DNA from: Tritrichomonas musculus
Lineage: Eukaryota; Parabasalia; Tritrichomonadida; Tritrichomonadidae
Assembly (NCBI GenBank): GCA_039105265.1
Contig: JAPFFF010000001.1
Span: forward strand, 6,572,001 to 6,636,000
Direction of reading: 5' to 3'
Length of the DNA stretch: 64,000 bases
A program made the translations under genes and the position numbers. Of the stretch, positions 50,990-59,224 are shown piece after piece. The notes under the pieces were generated by a model. That model did no database searches. It saw only the letters and a list, made by a program, of their open reading frames with translations, and had not been told where the DNA came from. Position 1 is the stretch's first letter. Every line of letters begins with the position of its first letter.

Positions 50990-51217
50990 TTATTCAACTT
51001 GAAAATTTTCCTTAAAAGGCATTGGAGGAAGATTGCCATTTGGAACAGTATCGTTATCAGCACTCTGCTTTTGCTGAAGTTTAAATGTTCTGATTAATAT
51101 GTTTTCGTCATCAGCTTTTATGTCTATTATATGATCTAAGGAAATCGGAATAATAATTTTTGCTAAGTCAAATTCCATTATTTCCCATACCTTAATGATT
51201 TTTGGACTTTGGAACAT
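50990..51217 (-). CDS. Small hypothetical protein (75 residues)
   Basis: The start is placed at ATG 51217 (MFQSPKIIKVWEIMEFDLAK); 24 upstream codons begin with TTG and look non-coding. The sequence has alternating hydrophobic and charged residues (IIIPISLDHIIDIKADDENI, LIRTFKLQQKQS) and a Pro-rich end (NGNLPPMPFKENFQVE). It has more regular composition than the surrounding spacer, so I think it is real. No family was recognised. It faces the PMT gene tail to tail, with about 96 bp between stops. Confidence 0.5.
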   Translation of the reverse strand: MFQSPKIIKVWEIMEFDLAKIIIPISLDHIIDIKADDENILIRTFKLQQKQSADNDTVPNGNLPPMPFKENFQVE

Positions 51218-52647
51218 AATGATTAAAAAAAAAATAAATTGATGTTTTTTTGATGTATTCACTTTTTGAGTTTTATGTAAAATATTCAATTATATTCAAA
51301 CTATGATATGTTTTCAGTAGATATGATTTTATTTCATTCTATTGAATTTTTGATAAGAGCCTCCATAGAAAAAAAAATTTTTTATATTCATTTATTCTCA
51401 CAATTTTTCTGAGTATAAATGAATGAAGTGAAACCAATAATTGAGATAAACTATTAGAAAAAATAATTTTATTTTTATTGAAATTTCAATTAATTAATAT
51501 AATCATTCAATTTTGGTCTTTTCAAAACTTACAACTATCCGAGTAAATTTTGTTTTCTTCCCTTGTTTTCTTGTTTATATAAATGTTGAATTGGATTTGG
51601 CATTTTGTAATTAATAAAATATCCCTAATACTAAACTTATATTGATGATAAAGGCCAAAGTAAAACGGTTTTGGTGAAAATATAATCAATTTAATATTTT
51701 GCATATCTTAAAATCTTGGTGTATTTGTAAATCTTACCACGAGCATATTGTTTTTATATAATAGCATACGTCTATATATCATCAAAAGAAACTTTATATT
51801 TAAGGTTTGTCAGAAATATTATTAAAAAAATCGAATTTAGCATTTAAGCAATGCTTTTTTTTAACTTATCATGGCTTGGTTGTAGATAAAAAACGCATAA
51901 AACGTCAAATCGAAGATGGAAAGCATCGGAAAGCTCGTCGTTTTATATTTCCAAAAAAAAATTCAGAGCTTATTTAAAAATAATAATGAGATTTTTAAAA
52001 TATTATTAAATTTCTTGCGGTAAAACTAAGCTAATTATTTATAAATAATTAAAAATGGTAATAATAAAGATATTATTATTAAATAGAGTAAATAATATGA
52101 GGAAATCATTTTAATTTTAAGAATATTGATTATAAAAGCAAATTATCAAAAAAATGCTCTGAAATTTTATCAGAAATGTATTTTATTTAATTGAAAAAAA
52201 ATTGAATGAATAATTGAGCGTTTATCATATCTAGTTTTCAGATTTCCAAGATTCTGATTATTTAAAAAGTATTTTTAGTCATTATTTATGTGAATTTTTA
52301 AATATTATTTTTAATTTATTCAAAAAATATTTAAATTTTTATTAACAATCTGTGAAAAATTAATATAAAATTTTTCACAAATTTATTTGAATTTTTCGTT
52401 TTTTTTTTTGAAATTTAGTCATTGAAATATTTGCATAATACCTTTTTTAATACAATTTATATAAATAAAATATTATTTATATTTATTAATATTTAATTTA
52501 ACGCTAAATTAATCTATTTAAATTCTATAAATGCAAGATAAAGGTAAGATAAAAACAAAATTATGTCTAATAATAAAAACAAAATTCAACTTTTTGATAA
52601 AAAGAAAAATAGTATCGCTAATACAATTTTTTTAAAAATATTTTTAT
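51218..52647. other. 1.4-kb AT-rich spacer
   Basis: No convincing gene. Near 51885-51975 a short plus-strand stretch reads VVDKKRIKRQIEDGKHRKAR, more protein-like than its surroundings, but has no start and stops soon; it may be an eroded coding fragment. A 60-codon minus frame (51522-51704) is unconvincing. Confidence 0.4.
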
Positions 52648-53544
52648 ATGCCATCTCCAATTGATCCAAACATTGCGTTTAATGGGTTCGTTGACTATTC
52701 AACATTTTTTGAAGAACCTAGTATTATATGGATTGCTGTTGGAAGTATTATATTTATTGGATCAGTAATTTCTGTTATTCCACAAATCATTTCTATTTTA
52801 AAAAGAAAAAGCAGCTTTGGATTAAATGTTATTTCAATTTTTGTAACATCTGTAAGTCAATTCATTCTTTTAACCAATGTTCTTTGTTTTCATATTGAAG
52901 ACTTTAGGGGCTTTTTACAATTCCCGTTCATTCAAGTTATACCACGATTCTTAACATTTTCGATTACATTTGGTCTTTGGATCTTTTTTTTGGCAATACC
53001 ATTTTTAACTATGATTTTTTTTGATAAAAATCATCCAAAATCACAAACACCAATTGATCGTAAGCAAAGCAATATAATGACTACTGTATTAACAGTGGCA
53101 GTTCCTTTTTCATCTTTCATTTTCTTAATTTCATATTTTATTTTGGGAACCCAAAATGGTTTTGAATCAAAAATTGTTTTATATTTCGGAGGAATTTGCG
53201 GTTCAATTTCTACAATAATAGGATTTGCTCAATATATTCCACAAATGATTACTACATGCTCAATAGAAGGACCTGGAAGCTTATCTTTGATACTTCTTTT
53301 CATTCAAGCTCCTGGAGGGACAGCAAATGCACTTTTTATGGCAATTGCTCAAGGTGATCACTGGACAACATGGATATCAATATTGTCAGCTTCTATACAG
53401 CAATTCATTTTAATTGGAATTATTCTCTACTATAAATGCAAAAAAAGCAGAAAAGTTGCTGATAATAGTGGAAAAGATAGTCAAATTTATCCATCATACA
53501 CAACAAAAGAAAAAGGAAAAGAGACCAATTTCGATTCTAATTGA
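52648..53544 (+). CDS. PQ-loop repeat membrane transporter
   Basis: A 298-residue protein starting at ATG with about seven membrane segments. The two PQ-loop motifs are at residues about 44-66 (SVIPQIISILKRKSSFGLNV) and 190-220 (FAQYIPQMITTCSIEGPGSLS). Each consists of a helix ending in PQ, then a basic or polar turn and (S/G)-L. The architecture is 3+1+3 TM. The family (PF04193) includes cystinosin, PQLC2 (lysosomal basic amino acid exporter) and MPDU1. The substrate cannot be told. The C-terminal 40 residues are hydrophilic (KCKKSRKVADNSGKDSQIYP, SYTTKEKGKE); a YPSY motif could serve in lysosomal sorting. N-glycosylation sites are not evident. Confidence 0.85.
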   Translation: MPSPIDPNIAFNGFVDYSTFFEEPSIIWIAVGSIIFIGSVISVIPQIISILKRKSSFGLNVISIFVTSVSQFILLTNVLCFHIEDFRGFLQFPFIQVIPRFLTFSITFGLWIFFLAIPFLTMIFFDKNHPKSQTPIDRKQSNIMTTVLTVAVPFSSFIFLISYFILGTQNGFESKIVLYFGGICGSISTIIGFAQYIPQMITTCSIEGPGSLSLILLFIQAPGGTANALFMAIAQGDHWTTWISILSASIQQFILIGIILYYKCKKSRKVADNSGKDSQIYPSYTTKEKGKETNFDSN

Positions 53545-53863
53545 AAAGCCAAAATATATTATATTATACTATAAATACATGTTTTTATGAAAGATTGTTA
53601 TTATAGATAATAATAAAAAAAAACTCTATCGTCAACGGCATCTTTCATATTATTTATTACAAATTAATATCGATTTAATTAATAGTTTTTATGTTTTTGC
53701 ATGGATTCAAGAGAAATAGCAAAAAAATATTGATATTGAAAAAGCAAAATGGAAAAAATAGTTGTAATTGATCTCGATTCATATTTTTATTTATTTAAAA
53801 TAACATTTTTAAATAAATAGTATGTATTATAATAAGGATATTCGGTCAATATAAATTTCCATA
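53545..53863. other. Convergent 3' spacer
   Basis: AT-rich sequence between two convergent genes. No repeat, RNA gene or frame was recognised. Confidence 0.5.
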
Positions 53864-54553
53864 TCATTTACCACTATAAAAACATGATGCCGGTAGTTCA
53901 ATTATAAACAATTTAGAACTACTTTTCTCATTTATTTGCTCAATTTGTTCAACAAGCTTTGAATTTGAAGTTGAGTTGATGCCAGAATTTGAATAATCTA
54001 TTGAATTATCAATTGAATTTTGAATAGAATTAGATGCTACTTCAATTAATTTCCGATTTTTCCAGCTATTTGAATTATAACTTATATTATAATCACTCAT
54101 TTTTTGTCTAATTGACCATTTTTTAAAATCTGTAACTTTTCGGAATTGAAAAGGAATCTTTTTTAAGAGAATCTCTTGATCAAGTTGAGGTTGAGCAACA
54201 TACCCTAATTGTTGAAATGATCCATTAATTGACGATTTACATTTTCCAACTAGCATTTTCAATTGTTGTATTTGAATTGCCAAAAAATTTGGCAGTTCAC
54301 CAAAAAAGATGCCACAAACAATTGATCTTTTCCAGTCATCACCATCACCTTTTTCAATGAAGTCTCTGATTTTATTTAGCTTCTCTGTAAATGAATCCAA
54401 ACGCTTTCCTTTTGGCGATTTTGAAGTTTCTTGTTGAAATTGCATTTGTAGATCAAAATAAGATCGTAAGTCAGCATTATTGAGTAACTTCCAGTTTTGA
54501 GGATAATTTGGTTTGATTTTGTTTAATTTTGCTGGAGAAAACTGTATAATCAT
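53864..54553 (-). CDS. IBD-family initiator-binding protein
   Basis: The start is placed at ATG 54553 (MIIQFSPAKLNKIK), giving 229 residues. Residues about 15-125 carry the trichomonad initiator-binding domain. They read LRSYFDLQMQFQQETSKSPK, DDWKRSIVCGIFFGELPNFL, AIQIQQLKMLVGKCKSSING, SFQQLGY. The CKSSINGSFQxLGY block is the DNA-recognition helix as I know the family from T. vaginalis IBP39-like proteins. The rest is Ser/Asn-rich, with SIQNSIDNSIDYSNSGINST. IBD proteins read the initiator and help recruit Pol II. AAAAAGTGGA (coding strand) ends about 29 bp before the ATG. The domain is the canonical form, unlike the diverged copy at 45051-46322. Confidence 0.7.
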   Translation of the reverse strand: MIIQFSPAKLNKIKPNYPQNWKLLNNADLRSYFDLQMQFQQETSKSPKGKRLDSFTEKLNKIRDFIEKGDGDDWKRSIVCGIFFGELPNFLAIQIQQLKMLVGKCKSSINGSFQQLGYVAQPQLDQEILLKKIPFQFRKVTDFKKWSIRQKMSDYNISYNSNSWKNRKLIEVASNSIQNSIDNSIDYSNSGINSTSNSKLVEQIEQINEKSSSKLFIIELPASCFYSGK

Positions 54554-56117
54554 CAAAAGTTTTTTTTTTTCCTAGAGTTTTCCACTTTTTTTAAAAAATT
54601 GAATATAATATTCAAAGTACGTCATATTTTGTGAATTGAGGTTTCAATTTATATAACTCATTTAATTTTCTGAAGCATCATTCCAAATGAATTAAACTTT
54701 TTCAGTTAGCCAACATAATTTTTATTTTTTATGAGCCAAAACTCTCTCTTAAAAATTTTATAAATAATTTTTTTTTTTTTATGATACTGTTATTAAAATA
54801 TGGAAAAAAACTAAAATAAAAGAATTACTAATACAAATAAAATAGATAAAACATTTTAGCGAAGAATATAATTATTTTTTATGATTATCATTTAAAATAT
54901 CATAATTTTTATCTCTACGTAAAATTTGCATTCAATATTAATTCAATATGATTGACTTAAAGTTAATGTAAATAAAGCATTTATAAAATATAATTTTCAC
55001 AATAAAAATTAAAAAAATTCAAAATTATTTCATTTGTTTATTTTAATATAGATGTAAATAAAATATATATTACAATAAAAACATTTTTTCTTTAAATATG
55101 TATTGTATCTAATTATTTGATGAAAACACGAATAATTAGGTGTAATGTTGATAAATGCTTATTTCGCATGATATATAAATATTTCGATGAAATGAAATGT
55201 TTAATTTCATCAAAAAATAATGAAAAATCAAAAATAAACCAAAAAAATCAACTTTTTCTCAAAATTGACTGTTGTGATTTGTACAATTTTTAAATATATG
55301 ATATAATAATAACTTATAATTGAAATATTATGAAATAGTGACAAATTGTAAGAGATTTATTTCAAAACTGCATATTTATTTGAAAATCGCATTTTAACTT
55401 ACGTATTTTTTTATAAAAAATCAATTTTATATTTGAATAAAATTGATATTTTCTATCACCATCTTACTACATCATTAAACATGCTTTATAATTCTCTAGA
55501 ATAAGAAGAAAATATAGATTTTTGATGAAATTGCTGATAATATTCAAATTATAGAAAAGACACAAAAAAATGTATTTTCGTATCTTTTATACATTCTTTT
55601 AAGCATAATTAACATTCTGATACCAAAATATTTTAAATCGACTTACTAGATGTTGAGTTAGCAATCGTTCAAAAATAGTGAGACGACCTTTAAATAAAAT
55701 AATTGGTTAAAACTTTTTCATACATTCTGGTAATCATACTCACTAACGATATTTAATCTAATTTTATTCCATAATATGCTTGAGATTCTGGATATAAGAT
55801 GAACTTCACTTAGTATCACAGATTTTTCATAAACCATCAAAAATATTATTTTAAATATATCTTAATCTATTGAAAAGAACATTAGAACGATGCATAAGGG
55901 ACTTATGAAAACTAATAAATAACTCAAACAGGGATATTATTAATTTTTTATTTTTCATTTCTAATTGATTTTGTTATAAATTTTAGGAAGAGAAAACAAA
56001 TAAAAATTATCATTTATGAATGGCTAATGTTTTTGATAAAATATTCATAAATATTATAAAATTATGATTTATATAATATTATTGGATTATATAATATTGG
56101 ATTGTACAATAAAATAA
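54554..56117. other. 1.56-kb AT-rich spacer
   Basis: The left edge is the promoter region of the IBD gene, with CCACTTTTT at 54582-54590 and AAACTTTTTC near 54694. The rest shows no gene, RNA or transposon that I recognise. Confidence 0.45.
54582..54590 (-). promoter_or_regulatory. Recurrent AAAAAGTGG motif upstream of the IBD gene
   Basis: In coding orientation AAAAAGTGG lies 29-37 bp before the ATG at 54553, the closest such spacing in the window together with 20701-20707. A core-promoter role is inferred. Confidence 0.3.
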
Positions 56118-57365
56118 TTACTTCAGGTGAGGATTTGTTACGATATCACTTTGATTATTTGATAATGCTTGAAATAGAATATCTCTTGTTGCAGCTGTAG
56201 ATGAATCTTTCTTTATCGCAGCAGCATCTTGGGCGACTTTTTTAATATATATTTGAGTAAAATCTGCTAGTATGTCAATTACTGAGTCTGTCGTTGTTGT
56301 GTATCCACGCTCTATGAGCTGTCTTGAAACAAATTTTCTAAAAGCCGCATGGCAAAAAGGCACAGAAGAGCCAGATTGAATTTCTGCATTTCCATTTATA
56401 TAGGGGAGAGGCATAACATCGCCATTATTGTTCCCAAAAAGAAGTTCTGCAACTGAATAATTGACAAATGGCTTATCAACGAGAAGACCAGATCGAGCTT
56501 GGAGAATTTGTGATGTTTCTACAAAAGCGTATCTCTTTTCAAATGGCAATTCCATTTGCTTGTCAAGATTAACTGCCCTTGATTCAATCCATTTTTCGCT
56601 TTTTTGAACTTTTGGCAAGTCGGATCTTGATTCAAAATAATTTCTTACAGCAAACATAAGATCCGAAAGACCATCAATTACACTATCTGAAAGATTGAAT
56701 TTTGGTAAATTATTCTTAGAAACAGCCATTCCTTTAACAAGCTTGGCGAAATCATCACCAGTTTTTACCGAAAAAGATCTTAATGCTGCACAAACATTTG
56801 ATGTATCATATGATTTATCAATTTTATTTATAGTTTTCTGGCAGTTTAAATATGCTTCACGAACCTCATCGTCATCAACAAAAAGATAAGGTTTTGTTTC
56901 AGAAATACATGAATTACACATCATTTCAAGTGATTCTTTAGAAAATTCACTGTCATAAAGTGTCCATTTTTTACTTTTATTTTTTTTCCAACCATTAATT
57001 GAGTTTAATATTTCTTCTATTTGCTCATAACTAAATTTTGTAAATGCATAAGGGCATGAAAAATTAAATTCACCTGATTTTTGAATCTTATCTGCAGAAT
57101 AAAAATCTTGGAAATAAGGTGTTAAAGTATCAGGCGGAAAATCTCTATCTGTACATGGAAATGAAACTTCTATTGAATGAAGCTCAAGACTAATACCTGT
57201 AGGTAGACTTTCGTCAATCAAATTCCAAAAAGCTGATTGTCGAGTCACGTTCGTGAAATATTGGAAAATATCTGGATGTTGAATGCGTTCATGCAAATAA
57301 TCGAGCACATTTTGATTTATTTCTAAATTTTTTGCTATTGAATCAATATCAAAATCTCCATCCAT
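56118..57365 (-). CDS. Protein with C-terminal histone fold (Bromo_TP-like; TFIID/SAGA candidate)
   Basis: A 415-residue protein starting at ATG (MDGDFDIDSIAKNLEINQ). The region around residues 335-390 fits a Bromo_TP/TAF-type histone fold: CHAAFRKFVSRQLIERGYTT, TTDSVIDILADFTQIYIKKV, AQDAA. The first helix, a turn with G-(Y/F)-T, a second helix starting with S-x-x-x-x-L and the end YIKKVA follow the TAF3/TAF8/SPT7 pattern. The first 330 residues match nothing I know. Its ATG lies 32 bp from the divergent MED22-like gene. A TFIID or SAGA role is inference, but the neighbour supports a transcription context. Confidence in the gene is high, in the fold moderate. Confidence 0.6.
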   Translation of the reverse strand: MDGDFDIDSIAKNLEINQNVLDYLHERIQHPDIFQYFTNVTRQSAFWNLIDESLPTGISLELHSIEVSFPCTDRDFPPDTLTPYFQDFYSADKIQKSGEFNFSCPYAFTKFSYEQIEEILNSINGWKKNKSKKWTLYDSEFSKESLEMMCNSCISETKPYLFVDDDEVREAYLNCQKTINKIDKSYDTSNVCAALRSFSVKTGDDFAKLVKGMAVSKNNLPKFNLSDSVIDGLSDLMFAVRNYFESRSDLPKVQKSEKWIESRAVNLDKQMELPFEKRYAFVETSQILQARSGLLVDKPFVNYSVAELLFGNNNGDVMPLPYINGNAEIQSGSSVPFCHAAFRKFVSRQLIERGYTTTTDSVIDILADFTQIYIKKVAQDAAAIKKDSSTAATRDILFQALSNNQSDIVTNPHLK

Positions 57366-57390
57366 ATTTACTTGAATTTTATATCACAAT

Positions 57391-57396
57391 TCATAA
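57391..57396 (+). promoter_or_regulatory. Initiator-like TCATAA in the divergent promoter
   Basis: TCATAA ends 1 nt before the ATG at 57398, with +1 A at 57393 giving a 5-nt leader. It fits the trichomonad initiator consensus and lies within the 32-bp gap shared with the divergent gene starting at 57365. Confidence 0.4.
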
Positions 57397-57397
57397 A

Positions 57398-57787
57398 ATG
57401 AGTGTCAACTCTGATAATATTAAAGATCTTCAAAATAGAACGGATGAAGCAATTTCAACATTAGCACTCGAATTTCAAAAAATTATGAAAGATGCAACTA
57501 TTGCAATCGATAATCCTTTAAAATCCTCAATTCAAAAATTGGATTTAGACATTCATACAATGAAAATTGATCAAAGTGCTCGACAATTATTATATATAAT
57601 TCGCCTTATAAAAGAAATTAAGGTGGCTGACGATTCAAATCAACAAGATCGAGCTCAGTATGAAATACAATGTAAAGAAGCTACGAAACGCGTTAAAGAA
57701 TGTGTTAGACTTTCATATAACCAGTTGACGGATTTAGCGGAAGAAGGATTTGCTGTTAGACAGGCAGCAAGTAAATTTTTACATTAA
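57398..57787 (+). CDS. MED22/Surf5-like Mediator subunit candidate
   Basis: The start is placed at ATG 57398 (MSVNSDNIKDLQNRTDEA), giving 129 residues. The frame extends into the divergent gene only from a TTG. The protein is entirely helical. The first part (DEAISTLALEFQKIMKDATI) and second (QSARQLLYIIRLIKEIKVAD) follow the MED22 pattern: a helix ending in FxxIxKxA, then a segment containing A…LLxLxxxLK. A C-terminal helix follows (EATKRVKECVRLSYNQLTDL). MED22 lies in the Mediator head. The match is short and weak; another small helical protein such as a tubulin- or vesicle-binding factor is possible. Confidence 0.4.
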   Translation: MSVNSDNIKDLQNRTDEAISTLALEFQKIMKDATIAIDNPLKSSIQKLDLDIHTMKIDQSARQLLYIIRLIKEIKVADDSNQQDRAQYEIQCKEATKRVKECVRLSYNQLTDLAEEGFAVRQAASKFLH

Positions 57788-57967
57788 TAATAATAAATAT
57801 TGTCTATTTGTTGAGATAATTATATTTCTATTTATTCTTATAACTTATATTAGAGTGTATTAATGGAGGAATAACATTAATAAAAAATAATGATCTCAAT
57901 ATAAAAGTAAAACATTTCATAATAAAGGACCATATAAAATTGAAATATTTTTAATCGTTAAATCATA

Positions 57968-58930
57968 ATGAAGAAAAGTCACAAGAAGAACCGAAAGAAA
58001 TCATGGGACAGAAAAGCCGAAGATCAAGAAACTGATATTCCTGTAATGTCAATTAACACAAATTGGGGAAAAGATCGATCAGCATATTATGAAGGAGAAG
58101 GTGATAGCGCAGAATCTAGTGATGAAGAACATTATATCAATGATGGTAATGAAATTGAAAGGAAACATTTTTCATCTCTTGGTGAACAAAGTTTTAAATT
58201 ATTTAGCAATAAAAAGACTCTGGAAAAGTCAACTAATAATTTTACCAATACTTCGGAAGGAGCCTTTGAAGATTTAGAAAAAGATCTCAAAGAGCAAAGC
58301 CTAAATGAACTACGAAAATGCGTTCGATCTGTCGTCAGGGATGTTACAGATGCTGCTCGTGCTCTTCAAGAAGAAGATTTTGGCAACTCAGAGACGGGAA
58401 AAGCACGAGAACAACTGCTTTATAGCTTAATTACAAATGGTTGTTTTTATTTGCATTTAGTTGGATCAGGTTTTAAAGAAACGTCTCATCCTGCATTATC
58501 ACAAATCCGAAAAATCAATGAAATTCTTGGAGTAGAAGGTAACGATGGTGAAGTTCACAAAGAAGATCTCATTTCTGGAGATATTGAAGAAGAGGAAGAA
58601 GAAGCCAACGAATCTAATCAAAATAATGGAAATATAACAAAGAATCCAGAAATAGAAGAAAAGCATGTTCCCGTACATCTTCAAAAAATTGAAGAAGGTG
58701 AATATAGGGCTGTCACTCGTAGTATTCTCAAGAATCAGATATCAATTCCATCTAGACAAGCAAAGAACCAAGCACCTCGTTCAAAAAGAAGGAAGAAGTA
58801 TGCACATGCAATGCATGAGTATAATAAAACGCATAAAAGAAGAGTTGCTCCAAAGGACGGTATTTATAAAGGTGAACTTTCTGGAATTCACCTTCGCTCA
58901 AGAGCAAGATCTCTTCACCCAGCTCACTAA
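57968..58930 (+). CDS. Sas10/Utp3-like ribosome biogenesis factor
   Basis: A 320-residue protein starting at ATG (MKKSHKKNRKKSWDRKAEDQ). The N-terminus is very basic, then INTNWGKDRSAYYEGEGDSA matches the WGxxxxxYY motif of Utp3/Sas10 proteins. The middle helical domain (about 100-200) fits Sas10/Utp3/C1D (LLYSLITNGCFYLHLVGSGF). The C-terminus is the Sas10 C-terminal domain: RRKKYAHAMHEYNKTHKRRV and YKGELSGIHLRSRARSLH. Utp3 works in the U3 small-subunit processome and in rRNA silencing. At 320 residues it is about half the yeast length, but both marker ends are present. A TCATA initiator-like string directly precedes the ATG. Confidence 0.8.
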   Translation: MKKSHKKNRKKSWDRKAEDQETDIPVMSINTNWGKDRSAYYEGEGDSAESSDEEHYINDGNEIERKHFSSLGEQSFKLFSNKKTLEKSTNNFTNTSEGAFEDLEKDLKEQSLNELRKCVRSVVRDVTDAARALQEEDFGNSETGKAREQLLYSLITNGCFYLHLVGSGFKETSHPALSQIRKINEILGVEGNDGEVHKEDLISGDIEEEEEEANESNQNNGNITKNPEIEEKHVPVHLQKIEEGEYRAVTRSILKNQISIPSRQAKNQAPRSKRRKKYAHAMHEYNKTHKRRVAPKDGIYKGELSGIHLRSRARSLHPAH

Positions 58931-59224
58931 ATTGCCACAGACAAAATATATGATTGTAATTGTTTCATTTTGTTATAAAAAATTTAATAAATATTATCTT
59001 TATTTTTAAATTTTATATTATTTTAATAATTTCATTAAATATCAATCATAAATACATGCATCTATTTTATTTACATTATAGAAAAATGTGATTATTGATG
59101 ATCTTTTTAAAATTAAGAAGAATCACATTAATTTCTTTTCTATTATAATAATATATAATTACTAGTCACATGGTAATCATTATATTCACCGCTCAATTTT
59201 AATTTCTTTTATTTTTAAGATATT

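Noticed and set aside
51885-51975. Basic peptide-like stretch VVDKKRIKRQIEDGKHRKAR
   Set aside because: No start codon, short, no family; possibly a decayed coding fragment.
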